Below are positions 1-7,212 of a stretch of 24,510 nt of DNA, in pieces. The notes under the pieces are model-generated. The model was not told where the DNA came from and searched no databases. It saw only the letters and a program-made list of their open reading frames with translations. The DNA comes from a virus. The stretch spans positions 1-24,510 of the IMG/VR virus record IMGVR_UViG_3300004770_000109; one strand, 5' to 3'. Position numbers and translations under genes: made by a program. Positions within the stretch are counted from its first letter, which is position 1. Every line of letters begins with the position of its first letter.

Positions 1-2126
1 TCAGCCCATGACATACCGCCCAAAAATACACAGGCTTGCATAACTTGTTCTTGATAAATAATTACGCCATATGTTCTAGCGGTAAACTCTTGCATAAGCG
101 GGTGTGCATAAGTTACAATTTCTTCACCTTTTTTACGTCGGATATAAGATCCTCCAACCGTATTCATAGCACCTGGACGAACCAATGCATTAGAAGCAGC
201 AAGATCTTCAAATGTACTAACACCCATTTTCATAAGCAAATTTGTATAAGGTGTCGCTTCTGCTTGAAACACGCCTTTTGTAAAACCACTTGAAAGCATT
301 TCAAAAACTTTTTTATCATCAAGTTCAATTGACTTAAGGTTAACATCTTCTTTTTTAATATGCTTAATTGTTTTCAATGTATCATCAATAACAGACAGGG
401 TTTTAAGTCCAAGTACGTCAAGCTTAATTAGACCAAGGTCTGCAGTTTGTTCCATATCATAAGCAACTACTGGTATGCGACCAGATACCGAATCATCTGG
501 ATCTTTGCGAGTTTCAATTGGAACATATTGACTAATGTCATCTTTTGCAACTACTACGCCAGCAGCATGCATTCCATTTCCACGAATCTTGCCACGTAAC
601 ATGGATGCATATTTAGTTACCTCTGGATATTTTTTTCTGAATTCTTCTGTACTTGGGGAAGATTCATATTCTTCAAATGTCTCAACACCCTTAAGTGCTT
701 TATTAACTTCACCAAGTGGGATAAGGAACGCTCTAGCAACATCACGAATAACTCCTTTATCTTTAAAATATTGATATGTAGAAATAGAAGCAACATGCTT
801 AAATTTCTTACGCAAATACTCTTTAACTTCTCCACGACGGCGATCCATAAAATCTGTATCAATATCGGGAAAGTCATTACGTTCTGGATTAATAAATCTA
901 AAAAATAGCAAATCAAATTTAATTGGGTCTACTTCTGTAATACCCATTAAATAACAAACTAAACTTCCAGCAGCGGATCCTCTGCCTGGTCCAACCAAGA
1001 TTTCATTTTCTTTCGCCCAATTAACCATGTCACCAACAACAAGGAAATAACTAGCAAAATTTTTATCTGAGATAACTTTGAGTTCTTCTTGGAGTCTTTC
1101 TTTATATGTCTCATTTTCTAAGCCCTTATCTACTAGAGACTTTTCACACATTTCTTTTAATGTTTTTAATGCATTCTTTTTTGGTACTGGAAGCAAATCA
1201 AGATTCTCATGAAACGTATAAGATTCAATCTTGTCTGCTATTTCTACTGATGACTTGTATATATCTTTTCTTGTAATACCCGCTTTTTCAAAATCCATAC
1301 TAATTTCAGAATAGGATTGAATATAAACGTTAATATCAGCGAAAGAAATAGGGCGATTGGGATAAAGATGATCAAAGCGGTCAAGAGTATTAGTGAATGC
1401 ACGACCACTGGCGTAGTCTGCCTCTTTGTTTTCGGAAGGCTTTGTTGAGAGGATGAGGAGGAGTTCTTCCAGATCCCTCTCTTCTTTCTTTGCAAAATGA
1501 CAATCGCCTGTTGCAACTGGTTTCACCCCAAACTTATCTGCTAAATTAAGCAGAGAGTTATTTAATTCTTTAGGGTTGTGTGCCTGTACTTCAATATAAA
1601 AATCATCACCAAAATTGTCTTTAAAAATATTTACAAGCTCTTCTGCCCTGTTTAATTCACCACGCTCAATAGCCTTAGAAATAAGACCATTCATACAGCC
1701 TGATACTACAATTATACCTTCTTTATATTCAAACAAGACATCCATATCAATTCTTGGTTTTCTATAATATCCTTCAGTCCAAGCAATCTGTGAAAGCTTT
1801 TGTAGATTCTTTAATCCTATATCGTTTTTAGCAAGCAAAATAATATGATTATAAACTGAAGTGTTATCGTCACGCTTTTTAACTTCCCGCTTATCAAACC
1901 TATCTGTTTCTGAAATATAAGCTTCAATGCCAAGTATTGGCTTGATTCCTAATTCTTTTGCAGCAATCTGCATATCTCTGTGGGAAGATAATGTTCCGTG
2001 ATCTGTAATTGAAAGAGATGTCTGACCTTGCTTTTTTGCAGCCTCCAAAAGCTCGTGAGGTGTATTTAAACCGTCCATGAGACTATAATGCGAGTGAACG
2101 TGAAGGTGGACAAAATTATTTTGCAT
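1..2126 (-). CDS. dnaE: DNA polymerase III alpha subunit, DnaE type (3' end beyond window)
   Basis: Replicative C-family DNA polymerase that would copy the phage genome. The minus-strand frame opens at ATG 2124-2126 and stays open to the window edge, giving 708 codons of a protein whose family is usually 1000-1200 residues. The N-terminal PHP domain is clear (HLHVHSHYS at residues 7-15, then ITDHGTL). The palm carries GPGRGSAAGS and PDIDTDF, so the metal-binding aspartates are D421 and D423; the third is D570 in KLDVLGLKT. This spacing matches E. coli DnaE (D401, D403, D555). A YGVIIYQEQVM motif lies near the cut end. The start overlaps the end of the upstream endonuclease gene by 11 nt, suggesting coupled translation. 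No frameshift or intein was seen in the visible part. Plus-strand open frames over this region are shadows. Confidence 0.96.
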   Translation of the reverse strand, partial: MQNNFVHLHVHSHYSLMDGLNTPHELLEAAKKQGQTSLSITDHGTLSSHRDMQIAAKELGIKPILGIEAYISETDRFDKREVKKRDDNTSVYNHIILLAKNDIGLKNLQKLSQIAWTEGYYRKPRIDMDVLFEYKEGIIVVSGCMNGLISKAIERGELNRAEELVNIFKDNFGDDFYIEVQAHNPKELNNSLLNLADKFGVKPVATGDCHFAKKEERDLEELLLILSTKPSENKEADYASGRAFTNTLDRFDHLYPNRPISFADINVYIQSYSEISMDFEKAGITRKDIYKSSVEIADKIESYTFHENLDLLPVPKKNALKTLKEMCEKSLVDKGLENETYKERLQEELKVISDKNFASYFLVVGDMVNWAKENEILVGPGRGSAAGSLVCYLMGITEVDPIKFDLLFFRFINPERNDFPDIDTDFMDRRRGEVKEYLRKKFKHVASISTYQYFKDKGVIRDVARAFLIPLGEVNKALKGVETFEEYESSPSTEEFRKKYPEVTKYASMLRGKIRGNGMHAAGVVVAKDDISQYVPIETRKDPDDSVSGRIPVVAYDMEQTADLGLIKLDVLGLKTLSVIDDTLKTIKHIKKEDVNLKSIELDDKKVFEMLSSGFTKGVFQAEATPYTNLLMKMGVSTFEDLAASNALVRPGAMNTVGGSYIRRKKGEEIVTYAHPLMQEFTARTYGVIIYQEQVMQACVFLGGMSWA

Positions 2127-2616
2127 TAGCTCTCATCTTTCTTTTTTGTTCTGCATGACATGTTTTACAAATTATATATCCATTTGGCCTAACATACCCA
2201 ACAACCGAATAATCGTGTCCTTTTGGACAATTTGTTTTTTTGCCCTTTGGCATTGGCCTATCTTTTTCTTTATATTGTTCTATGTTTTGTAATGCGTTTT
2301 TAACTTGCAAATATTTTTTACCAGTTAATTCTGATAATATTGCTTTTAATATATTTTCTGCATCATTTGATGATGCAGCATATTGATATATTTCAGATTC
2401 TCCACGATTATTTACATGTGGACCTTGAACAGAACCAACTTTAAATATTTTTTGAAATCTATCAAGAGGTGTTCTGTCTACATACTGAGTTATTTTTATA
2501 CTTATATATTTGTAATCTTCTTTATATTTTCTTTTAGCAGTAGCTATTCCAGCAAAACCTTCTCCTTGGAAAAATCCCGCTGCCCAACATAAATCTGATT
2601 TGTGTATTTTGTCCAT
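2116..2616 (-). CDS. LAGLIDADG-type homing endonuclease with C-terminal zinc finger
   Basis: Free-standing homing endonuclease, 166 aa. Residues 10-20 (CWAAGFFQGEG) form one LAGLIDADG-like helix with the acidic E19 expected of the active site. Single-motif members of this family act as homodimers on pseudo-palindromic DNA. The C-terminus has CPKGH (C130, H134) and CKTC (C150, C153), a short zinc-binding module often attached to phage homing nucleases. The gene sits between the SSB gene and dnaE, overlaps the dnaE start by 11 nt, and is not inside an intron that I can see. Its start ATG lies only 6 nt after a TATAAT box, so it may be translated from a leaderless mRNA. Nuclease class is fairly sure; target and activity are inferred. 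Confidence 0.85.
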   Translation of the reverse strand: MDKIHKSDLCWAAGFFQGEGFAGIATAKRKYKEDYKYISIKITQYVDRTPLDRFQKIFKVGSVQGPHVNNRGESEIYQYAASSNDAENILKAILSELTGKKYLQVKNALQNIEQYKEKDRPMPKGKKTNCPKGHDYSVVGYVRPNGYIICKTCHAEQKRKMRANAK

Positions 2617-2622
2617 AAACCT

Positions 2623-2628
2623 ATTATA
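2623..2628 (-). promoter_or_regulatory. Candidate -10 box (TATAAT) for a leaderless endonuclease transcript
   Basis: A perfect TATAAT on the minus strand ends 6 nt before the endonuclease ATG (2614-2616), so a start site at the usual 7 nt would fall on the A of ATG. No good -35 is present; that position falls inside the perfect inverted repeat at 2642-2672. The only Shine-Dalgarno-like bases are AGG, just 3 nt from ATG. Leaderless starts of this geometry are common in actinobacteria. TATAAT also arises often by chance in AT-rich DNA. Confidence 0.4.
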
Positions 2629-2641
2629 TCATAGATATTTC

Positions 2642-2672
2642 ATATGGGGGAGTAATGGATACTCCCCCATAT
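2642..2672 (-). terminator. Perfect 13-bp inverted repeat after the SSB gene (terminator or operator)
   Basis: Arms ATATGGGGGAGTA (2642-2654) and TACTCCCCCATAT (2660-2672) are perfectly complementary around a 5-nt loop. It begins 7 nt after the SSB stop codon, the usual place for an intrinsic terminator or 3' stabilising hairpin. On the minus strand the stem is followed by GAAATATC rather than a T run, so it is not a classic rho-independent terminator. Its dyad also covers the -35 position of the candidate endonuclease promoter, so an operator role is possible. Confidence 0.6.
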
Positions 2673-2678
2673 TACTTA

Positions 2679-3356
2679 TTACCACTCAACAGCAGATGAT
2701 GTTGATTGTAGTGATTCTTCAGATGAATCAGATGTAATTCCTAGGTAGAAATTTTCTTGTTCATTATAAGGTACATCACGAACTGCAGACTTTTGTAAAT
2801 CAAACAATTCAAACTTATCAAAGTCAATTGCAGCAACATCAGCAGTTGGCAATGGGATAATTGAATAATTTGTATCTGTTGATGTTCCTGTACGCTTTAG
2901 CTTCCAATTAAGATTGGAAATGCTACCTGTCTCACCAGCGTAATTAATAATTTCTGGTGTTGCAGACTTTGGTCCAGCGCCTTGTGAAAAAATTGCAACA
3001 TATGGATCTTCTGAACCATCATCAACTAACACGTTAGCATAAAAACGTGAACGGCCTTTCCAACCAGCCTTTGGATCACGGCGATGCATTTCGCAACCGT
3101 AACAACGACCTTGATCTTCAATTGTGCAAAGCGCTTTACGCTTATAATCTTTTGGATTTGTATGTTCTACTGCAATAAAAGCTAAACCAGCTTTCTCAAC
3201 ATAACTCTTTGAGTCTGGATCAATTTCTTGCAAGAATCGGATTTTTAGAGATTGACCATCTTTAAGTTGTAGCCATCTTCCTTTTTGTGAATCAGTTGAA
3301 TGAGACTTTTGTTCCATTTGTTCATTCATTGCTTTTAAACCTGTTACGATACCCAT
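2679..3356 (-). CDS. T4 gp32-like single-stranded DNA-binding protein
   Basis: Replicative ssDNA-binding protein, 225 aa, expected to coat single strands at the fork. The start of an OB-like core is seen around residues 28-45 (RWLQLKDGQSLKIRFLQ). H65, C77, C85 and C88 are laid out as H-x11-C-x7-C-x2-C, very close to the zinc site of T4 gp32 (H64, C77, C87, C90). The tail is Ser/Glu/Asp rich and ends in Trp (SSAVEW), resembling the acidic-aromatic tips that SSBs use to recruit replication partners. It lies between primase and polymerase genes, which fits. It has its own strong promoter and an AAGGAG ribosome binding site, consistent with the high dose an SSB needs. Assignment is from motifs and context, without a database match. 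Confidence 0.8.
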   Translation of the reverse strand: MGIVTGLKAMNEQMEQKSHSTDSQKGRWLQLKDGQSLKIRFLQEIDPDSKSYVEKAGLAFIAVEHTNPKDYKRKALCTIEDQGRCYGCEMHRRDPKAGWKGRSRFYANVLVDDGSEDPYVAIFSQGAGPKSATPEIINYAGETGSISNLNWKLKRTGTSTDTNYSIIPLPTADVAAIDFDKFELFDLQKSAVRDVPYNEQENFYLGITSDSSEESLQSTSSAVEW

Positions 3357-3432
3357 AGTGTATTTCTCCTTGTATAGTGGGCTATATGATGCCCTGTTAT
3401 TTAATTATAGCATGCAAAATTGTGTTTGTCTA
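3357..3432 (-). promoter_or_regulatory. Strong sigma70-type promoter and leader of the SSB gene
   Basis: On the minus strand, TAGACA (3427-3432) is separated by exactly 17 nt from TATAAT (3404-3409), and the -10 is extended by TG (TGCTATAAT). This matches the sigma70 consensus at 11 of 12 bases. Transcription would begin near 3397, placing a GGGC-8 nt-GCCC stem-loop (3379-3394) at the extreme 5' end of the mRNA, where it could stabilise the message or bind a regulator. The leader ends with AAGGAG about 9 nt before ATG 3356. The -35 lies just inside the gap after the primase stop codon. Confidence 0.8.
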
Positions 3433-4395
3433 CTATATATTTGCGTATTGAAAATGTGGAATAGCATTTTTTATACATTGTTTGATCTCTTCATCTGTGA
3501 GATCCCCCACATCTTTTGCCATATGGGGATAGATTACATCATTGTTATATCTAGCCCATAATACATTTTTATTCTTTAATTTATTAGCGATTGTAGTTCC
3601 TAGTGCTTTCCCTGCCTGATCATTGTCAGTCATAAGAATAATGGTTGATGAATACTTATTTAAATGTTTAATATTAACTTCAGATATACTGCCTCCTAAA
3701 GTAGCTACTGCATTTGGAAACCCCGCCTGCCATAAACGTATTGCATCAAAGCTAGATTCTACTACTATAATAGTTCCGCCCTCACGCTTTGCCCTATGCA
3801 AATTAAACATAGTTTTATTGCGTGGTAAGTTTGGCGTATTTTTAAAAGACTTGCCCTCTATTGACCTTCCAATCAAGCCAACTGGAATTCCGTCTGGGGA
3901 GTGCAATGGTACTGTAACCATTTTTTGTTTATAAGAATAGCCAAGCTTAAAATGCTCCATTGCTTCTTCATTAATATTTCTGGAAATAAAATATTGTTTT
4001 CCATCAGTCATGTATTGCATAAGATTATTGTGTAAAGTATCAATCTCGGCTTGACTGTATTCAACAAATTCTGGTTTATCATCCAATAGGTCTTTGAGCT
4101 CTTCTTCAAGAAGTTCTGCTTCTGAAAGCTTGTTTGCTGATATAAACCTAAGTGCTTCAAAATCATTTCTGTCTGTTAGTTTTTTAACTAAATCAAGAAC
4201 TGTACCTGAAGCATCACAATTTTGATTGTAGCAAATATAAAGCCCTTTAGAATAACTTACTGCAAAAGCTGGAGAATCGGTATTATGATGAAATGGACAT
4301 AAGCAAAGAAAATCAGTTCCAGTTTGAGAAATTATTTCAATGCCACAAGATTGCAGAATAGAGCGGAGGTCCGCTTTACTATATGCATCTAACAT
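3433..4395 (-). CDS. DNA primase, CHC2 zinc finger plus Toprim (DnaG-like, stand-alone)
   Basis: Primase that would make RNA primers for lagging-strand synthesis, 320 aa. The N-terminal zinc-binding domain has CPFH (C33, H36) and C55-x4-C60. The Toprim domain follows, with the catalytic glutamate in VVESSFDAI (E213), then VATLGG, then the metal-binding pair in TDNDQAG (D257, D259). It is far shorter than bacterial DnaG (about 580-600 aa) and ends soon after Toprim, so it has no C-terminal helicase-binding domain; nor is it fused to a helicase as in T7 gp4. ATG at 4395 follows AAGGA with 9 nt spacing, and only 2 nt separate it from the upstream gene. It probably works with the DnaB-type helicase two genes upstream. 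Confidence 0.93.
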   Translation of the reverse strand: MLDAYSKADLRSILQSCGIEIISQTGTDFLCLCPFHHNTDSPAFAVSYSKGLYICYNQNCDASGTVLDLVKKLTDRNDFEALRFISANKLSEAELLEEELKDLLDDKPEFVEYSQAEIDTLHNNLMQYMTDGKQYFISRNINEEAMEHFKLGYSYKQKMVTVPLHSPDGIPVGLIGRSIEGKSFKNTPNLPRNKTMFNLHRAKREGGTIIVVESSFDAIRLWQAGFPNAVATLGGSISEVNIKHLNKYSSTIILMTDNDQAGKALGTTIANKLKNKNVLWARYNNDVIYPHMAKDVGDLTDEEIKQCIKNAIPHFQYANI

Positions 4396-4397
4396 TT

Positions 4398-4682
4398 TTA
4401 TTTTCCTTTAGGTATTAAACTCTGACCAGAGAAACCTTCGTATTGTAATGCCTTGCTTTTACCTAAGTAAATTCCATACATTACAAGATTGAAAGTATAG
4501 TGATCCTTGCTCTCATTATATTTTACATTAAATTGTGGTTGCATGTCAAGGACAGGAACATAACCTTTGTCCCGCATCTGCTGGACCAAAAGTCTTTCAT
4601 AGTTCTCCCTTGAGCTTTGGAAAATAGAATCATCTTTAATAATTCCGTTAATCCAAAAGTCATGTATCTTACGTGGGTACAT
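4398..4682 (-). CDS. Hypothetical protein between helicase and primase
   Basis: I do not recognise this protein. It has 94 aa if translated from ATG 4680-4682; an upstream TTG at 4691 would add three residues, but ATG is preferred. It is soluble-looking, with basic N-terminal residues, an alpha-helical-looking middle (residues 22-40) and aromatic strand-like segments (FNVKY, YTFNLVMYGIYL). There are no cysteine clusters or nucleotide-binding motifs. The gene is wedged between the replicative helicase and the primase, with a 2-nt gap to the latter, so a role as accessory or bridging factor for these two is plausible but unproven. Confidence 0.75.
   Translation of the reverse strand: MYPRKIHDFWINGIIKDDSIFQSSRENYERLLVQQMRDKGYVPVLDMQPQFNVKYNESKDHYTFNLVMYGIYLGKSKALQYEGFSGQSLIPKGK
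4520..4549 (-). promoter_or_regulatory. Possible intragenic promoter ahead of the primase gene
   Basis: Within the preceding gene, minus-strand TTGACA (4544-4549) is followed after 18 nt by TAAAAT (4520-4525). This is the same -35 and spacer length as two better placed promoters in this window. It would start transcription about 120 nt before the primase ATG. Being inside coding sequence, it may be coincidental. Confidence 0.3.
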
Positions 4683-4703
4683 GATCACCAATCTTTCATG
4701 ATA

Positions 4704-4726
4704 ATTATATCAATTTAAAGATTGAT
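4704..4726 (-). promoter_or_regulatory. TATAAT box with adjoining 6-bp dyad (candidate promoter/operator)
   Basis: In the 43-52 nt gap after the helicase gene, minus-strand TATAAT (4704-4709) abuts a perfect inverted repeat ATCAAT-6 nt-ATTGAT (4709-4726). The dyad would fill the whole spacer upstream of the -10, the usual position for a repressor site. No recognisable -35 is present. Short arms and AT-richness make chance occurrence quite possible. Confidence 0.3.
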
Positions 4727-4734
4727 TACATAAA

Positions 4735-5961
4735 TTACCCTATTGGATTATCATACAATTCTTGAATAATACCCCGATTTAAATCCCAATCAAGATAGAA
4801 ATCAAATTCTGTACCGTGACGATTTTTACGTGAAACAACTTCAATGATATTGGTATCTGGAGTTCTGTGAACTGCCATAGCCATATCAGCATCATATTCA
4901 ATTGCTTTAGACCAAGCAACTTGTGAAAGTAATGGCGGGGCATCTTGATCAGATATATCATCCATAGTTGCAGCAGTAATATCAATAATAGGAATATTAT
5001 TTCTTACTGCTAACAATTTAAAGTCACGAGAAATATTTCTATTTCTTTCAACTTCTGATTTAGCTCCAGATGAATCATTAAACAGTTGGTGATAATCAAG
5101 AATAACAATATCAGGCTTATGTTGATCAATTTTTGCTTGCACTGTATTTGGTGTAACTTGACCTGTACCTTCATTTGAGACTAGGATAAATTGATTTTTA
5201 TTAGCAAACTTTTTAGTTCCCCAATCATCAAATGCACTAATATCTACTTGTCCTCTTGAAAAGTCTGAGGCTTTAAAAAGTCCCGACCCCATCATGGTAT
5301 AGATACGGTCACGCATATTCTCTGGAGTCATTTCAAGGGATATGATCATTGGTTTAAAGCCCTGTTCCCATGCCTTGCAGGCCAAATAAGAGGAGAACCA
5401 AGTCTTACCCTTACCTGGCCAACCAATCATCACTATAAGGTGTCCTGGAGCCATTCCTGTAGGGTATGCATAGTCAATAGCTTTAAATCCAGTCATAATT
5501 CCTGGGCTACCGCCCATTGCATCAGAACGATTTTTAACTGATTCAAAATGTTTTTCAGCCAGCTTAAAATCTGTTAAGTCCATATCTCGGACAGCAGAAG
5601 TAAGTTTTCCAAGGGAGTTGAGTTCCGATTGCATCTGTAAAATAACTCTTGAAGAAGCTTCTGTTTTAAGGCTTGCTCCTGAAGTTAAAAGCAAATTGCG
5701 GAGGCGAGATGCAAGATATTCATTCTTTAATTGATCAAGGTAATATGCTGTTTCGCCTTTTACCTTGACGGGTTCAAAATCTTTAAATTTTTCAGTAAGT
5801 ACAGACACGTCTGGAACAGATTTAAATTTTAAATAATAAGATTTAAGTCCTTCCCAAACATCTCTGTGGGAAGTAAATACCTCATCAATATTTTCAGCAA
5901 GTACTGTAGCAATATCTTTATTAGTACATACTGATGTTATGACTGCGGATTCAGTGTTCAT
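4735..5961 (-). CDS. Replicative DNA helicase, DnaB-like
   Basis: Hexameric 5'-3' helicase of the RecA/DnaB family that unwinds the fork, 408 aa. An N-terminal helical domain (about residues 1-130) precedes the ATPase core. Walker A is GWPGKGKT (residues 180-187) and Walker B is DIVILDYHQ, with D289. SLEMTPENMRDR is the usual DnaB-family motif after Walker A, and the C-terminal SRKNRHG segment matches the arginine-rich end of the family. ATG 5961 is preferred because GAGA precedes it; a TTG at 5976 would add five residues. The start overlaps the end of the upstream gene by 11 nt. Length is slightly below bacterial DnaB (about 450-470 aa), as usual in phages. Confidence 0.93.
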   Translation of the reverse strand: MNTESAVITSVCTNKDIATVLAENIDEVFTSHRDVWEGLKSYYLKFKSVPDVSVLTEKFKDFEPVKVKGETAYYLDQLKNEYLASRLRNLLLTSGASLKTEASSRVILQMQSELNSLGKLTSAVRDMDLTDFKLAEKHFESVKNRSDAMGGSPGIMTGFKAIDYAYPTGMAPGHLIVMIGWPGKGKTWFSSYLACKAWEQGFKPMIISLEMTPENMRDRIYTMMGSGLFKASDFSRGQVDISAFDDWGTKKFANKNQFILVSNEGTGQVTPNTVQAKIDQHKPDIVILDYHQLFNDSSGAKSEVERNRNISRDFKLLAVRNNIPIIDITAATMDDISDQDAPPLLSQVAWSKAIEYDADMAMAVHRTPDTNIIEVVSRKNRHGTEFDFYLDWDLNRGIIQELYDNPIG

Positions 5962-6283
5962 TATCTCTTTCTTCAACCATAAACTTTGTTTTACTTCTAA
6001 TTAATTCCCTGCGTGTTTTATCTTCTTGTGTTTGAGACAATGTAAGATCTAGCTTTTCAAAATTATAAAAAAACCATTGCAAAGGATGTCCTGACTTTGT
6101 AATTTTAAAATAATATTCAAGAAGCTCTTTAGACCTATCATAGCCAACACTATCAATGACATCTTGCATTGCCCACTTTTCACGATATTTATTTACAATC
6201 GGAGGCTTTTTATAAGTTTCTTTATAAAGAGCACAATATAAGGAAACTAAGCTGTAGGCAAGCTTTGCTTCATCTTTGGTCAT
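5951..6283 (-). CDS. Small replication-module protein, possible helicase loader
   Basis: A 110-aa, mostly helical and basic protein without an ATPase motif. It has a segment YYFKITKSGHPLQWFFYNFE (about residues 57-76), rich in aromatics, followed by a charged helical tail. It is directly upstream of the helicase with an 11-nt overlap, and its ATG shares a 4-nt ATGA overlap with the gene before it. Phage helicase loaders and replisome organisers are often small helical proteins encoded next to the helicase, so that role is inferred from position and size only. AAAGG lies 6 nt before the ATG. Confidence 0.75.
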   Translation of the reverse strand: MTKDEAKLAYSLVSLYCALYKETYKKPPIVNKYREKWAMQDVIDSVGYDRSKELLEYYFKITKSGHPLQWFFYNFEKLDLTLSQTQEDKTRRELIRSKTKFMVEERDNEH

Positions 6284-6489
6284 TTTTTACCTTTTAACTC
6301 TGATTCAATCTCGCCAACTTTTTCCATTAATTTATTTTCAACAAAACCATAAATTCTATCTGTTGCTTCATCTGTTGATTCGCCTTGACGTTTAAAATCT
6401 TCAACAGCAATTCCGACTTTTAAGCTTTCATAATTTCCAAGGTTGCGTGTGAATTGTAGATCAACTCTAATGCTCGTCTGGGTGTTCAT
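6280..6489 (-). CDS. Hypothetical 69-aa protein
   Basis: Not recognised. I place the start at ATG 6487-6489 because AAGGAAG lies 6 nt upstream; an upstream TTG at 6507 would add six mostly lysine residues and is probably just the ribosome binding site read as codons. The first 25 residues look like beta strands (SIRVDLQFTRNLGNYESLKVGIAVEDF), the rest helical and ending in KGKK. It overlaps the upstream gene by 23 nt and the downstream gene by 4 nt (ATGA), so it is translated within the same operon. Confidence 0.75.
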   Translation of the reverse strand: MNTQTSIRVDLQFTRNLGNYESLKVGIAVEDFKRQGESTDEATDRIYGFVENKLMEKVGEIESELKGKK

Positions 6490-6703
6490 CTTTTTCTTCC
6501 TTTTCAACTAAAGCAAAACCTGGCTTAAACTTCTTTGCACTACCTTCTGATAAATGTTGATACAACATCATTAGGCGGTCTGATATCGCTATCATAGCAT
6601 CTAGGTCATCTTTTTGTCCAGCCAGCTCCATGGCGTATTCTAGAACTCTTAATGCAGCATCAAGCGTTTGCTTTGCTTCTTTATTTAATTTCTTTTCTAC
6701 CAT
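6467..6703 (-). CDS. Hypothetical 78-aa helical protein
   Basis: Not recognised. Starting at ATG 6701-6703 it encodes a highly charged, probably all-helical protein (LDAALRVLEYAMELA, LDAMIAISDRLMMLYQHL), with an acidic tail EKEEKDEHPDEH. The two amphipathic helices suggest a small helical hairpin or oligomer. The ATG overlaps the TAG stop of the upstream gene by 7 nt, with a GGAAG site 8 nt upstream. A TTG at 6718 would add five residues and is less likely. Confidence 0.72.
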   Translation of the reverse strand: MVEKKLNKEAKQTLDAALRVLEYAMELAGQKDDLDAMIAISDRLMMLYQHLSEGSAKKFKPGFALVEKEEKDEHPDEH

Positions 6704-7212
6704 TCTGGTTGCTTCCAAACTGGGACAAATTCCCCATCGTTGTTTTTAACATATAAAATATTTTCTTGTTTAATCATAGCCTCTAGTTCTGCTCTGCTTG
6801 GCATATTTCCTGGAGTAATCCCGCCATCAATTCTGGGTCTTCCCCTGTGAACTGTTTTAAAAAAATCATGCATTTCTCTAATATTATCTTCGCTCCAAAA
6901 ATATTTTCCTGGAGTTTTATTTCCGTTTAAAGAATAAACTCTTTGAGGAAATTTTAAATCACCTCTATACAAATGCATTTTAATTGTATCTTCATGTTTT
7001 CCAATTAATTGGACAACTTCTTTGATGGGGTAGGCGTGTTGTTTATTTTTATTGACATCTGCCAAACTATAAGCAACACGCTTACCCAACTGATAATCCC
7101 ATGCGACAATAAGGTCCTCTGCACGAGAGCGACGTAGAACTTTGTGCAACTTGCCGTTTAGATAGAAATACCGTAGGCGTGTTGTACTATTTCTTCCTGT
7201 CTTGCTACCCAT
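6697..7212 (-). CDS. Putative DNA-binding protein with HTH-like region
   Basis: A 171-aa basic protein. The middle (about residues 62-85: YPIKEVVQLIGKHEDTIK and on) reads like a MerR/excisionase-type helix-turn-helix, in which a domain chooses a position by helices and is followed by an aromatic wing (YFWSEDNIREMHDFF). The N-terminal half begins GSKTGRNSTTRLRYFYLNGK, strongly basic. It heads the replication operon, so it could regulate it or act at an origin. The call rests on residue pattern only. It starts within the end of the zinc-ribbon gene (55-nt overlap). Confidence 0.7.
   Translation of the reverse strand: MGSKTGRNSTTRLRYFYLNGKLHKVLRRSRAEDLIVAWDYQLGKRVAYSLADVNKNKQHAYPIKEVVQLIGKHEDTIKMHLYRGDLKFPQRVYSLNGNKTPGKYFWSEDNIREMHDFFKTVHRGRPRIDGGITPGNMPSRAELEAMIKQENILYVKNNDGEFVPVWKQPEW

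Noticed and set aside
617-1516. Minus-strand frames of 99 and 90 aa within the polymerase gene
   Set aside because: They lie in other frames of a polymerase reading frame that is continuous from 2126 to the window edge with all catalytic motifs.
2116-2616. Group I intron or intein interrupting the polymerase
   Set aside because: The polymerase reads without interruption from its first ATG through the PHP and palm motifs, so the nuclease is a separate upstream gene.
3623-3934. 103-aa plus-strand frame across the primase gene
   Set aside because: It is antisense to the Toprim domain, whose motifs are intact, and has no promoter or ribosome binding site of note.
4779-4985. 68-aa minus-strand frame inside the helicase gene
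   Set aside because: Shadow of the helicase C-terminal coding region; Leu/Ile-rich translation with no start signal.
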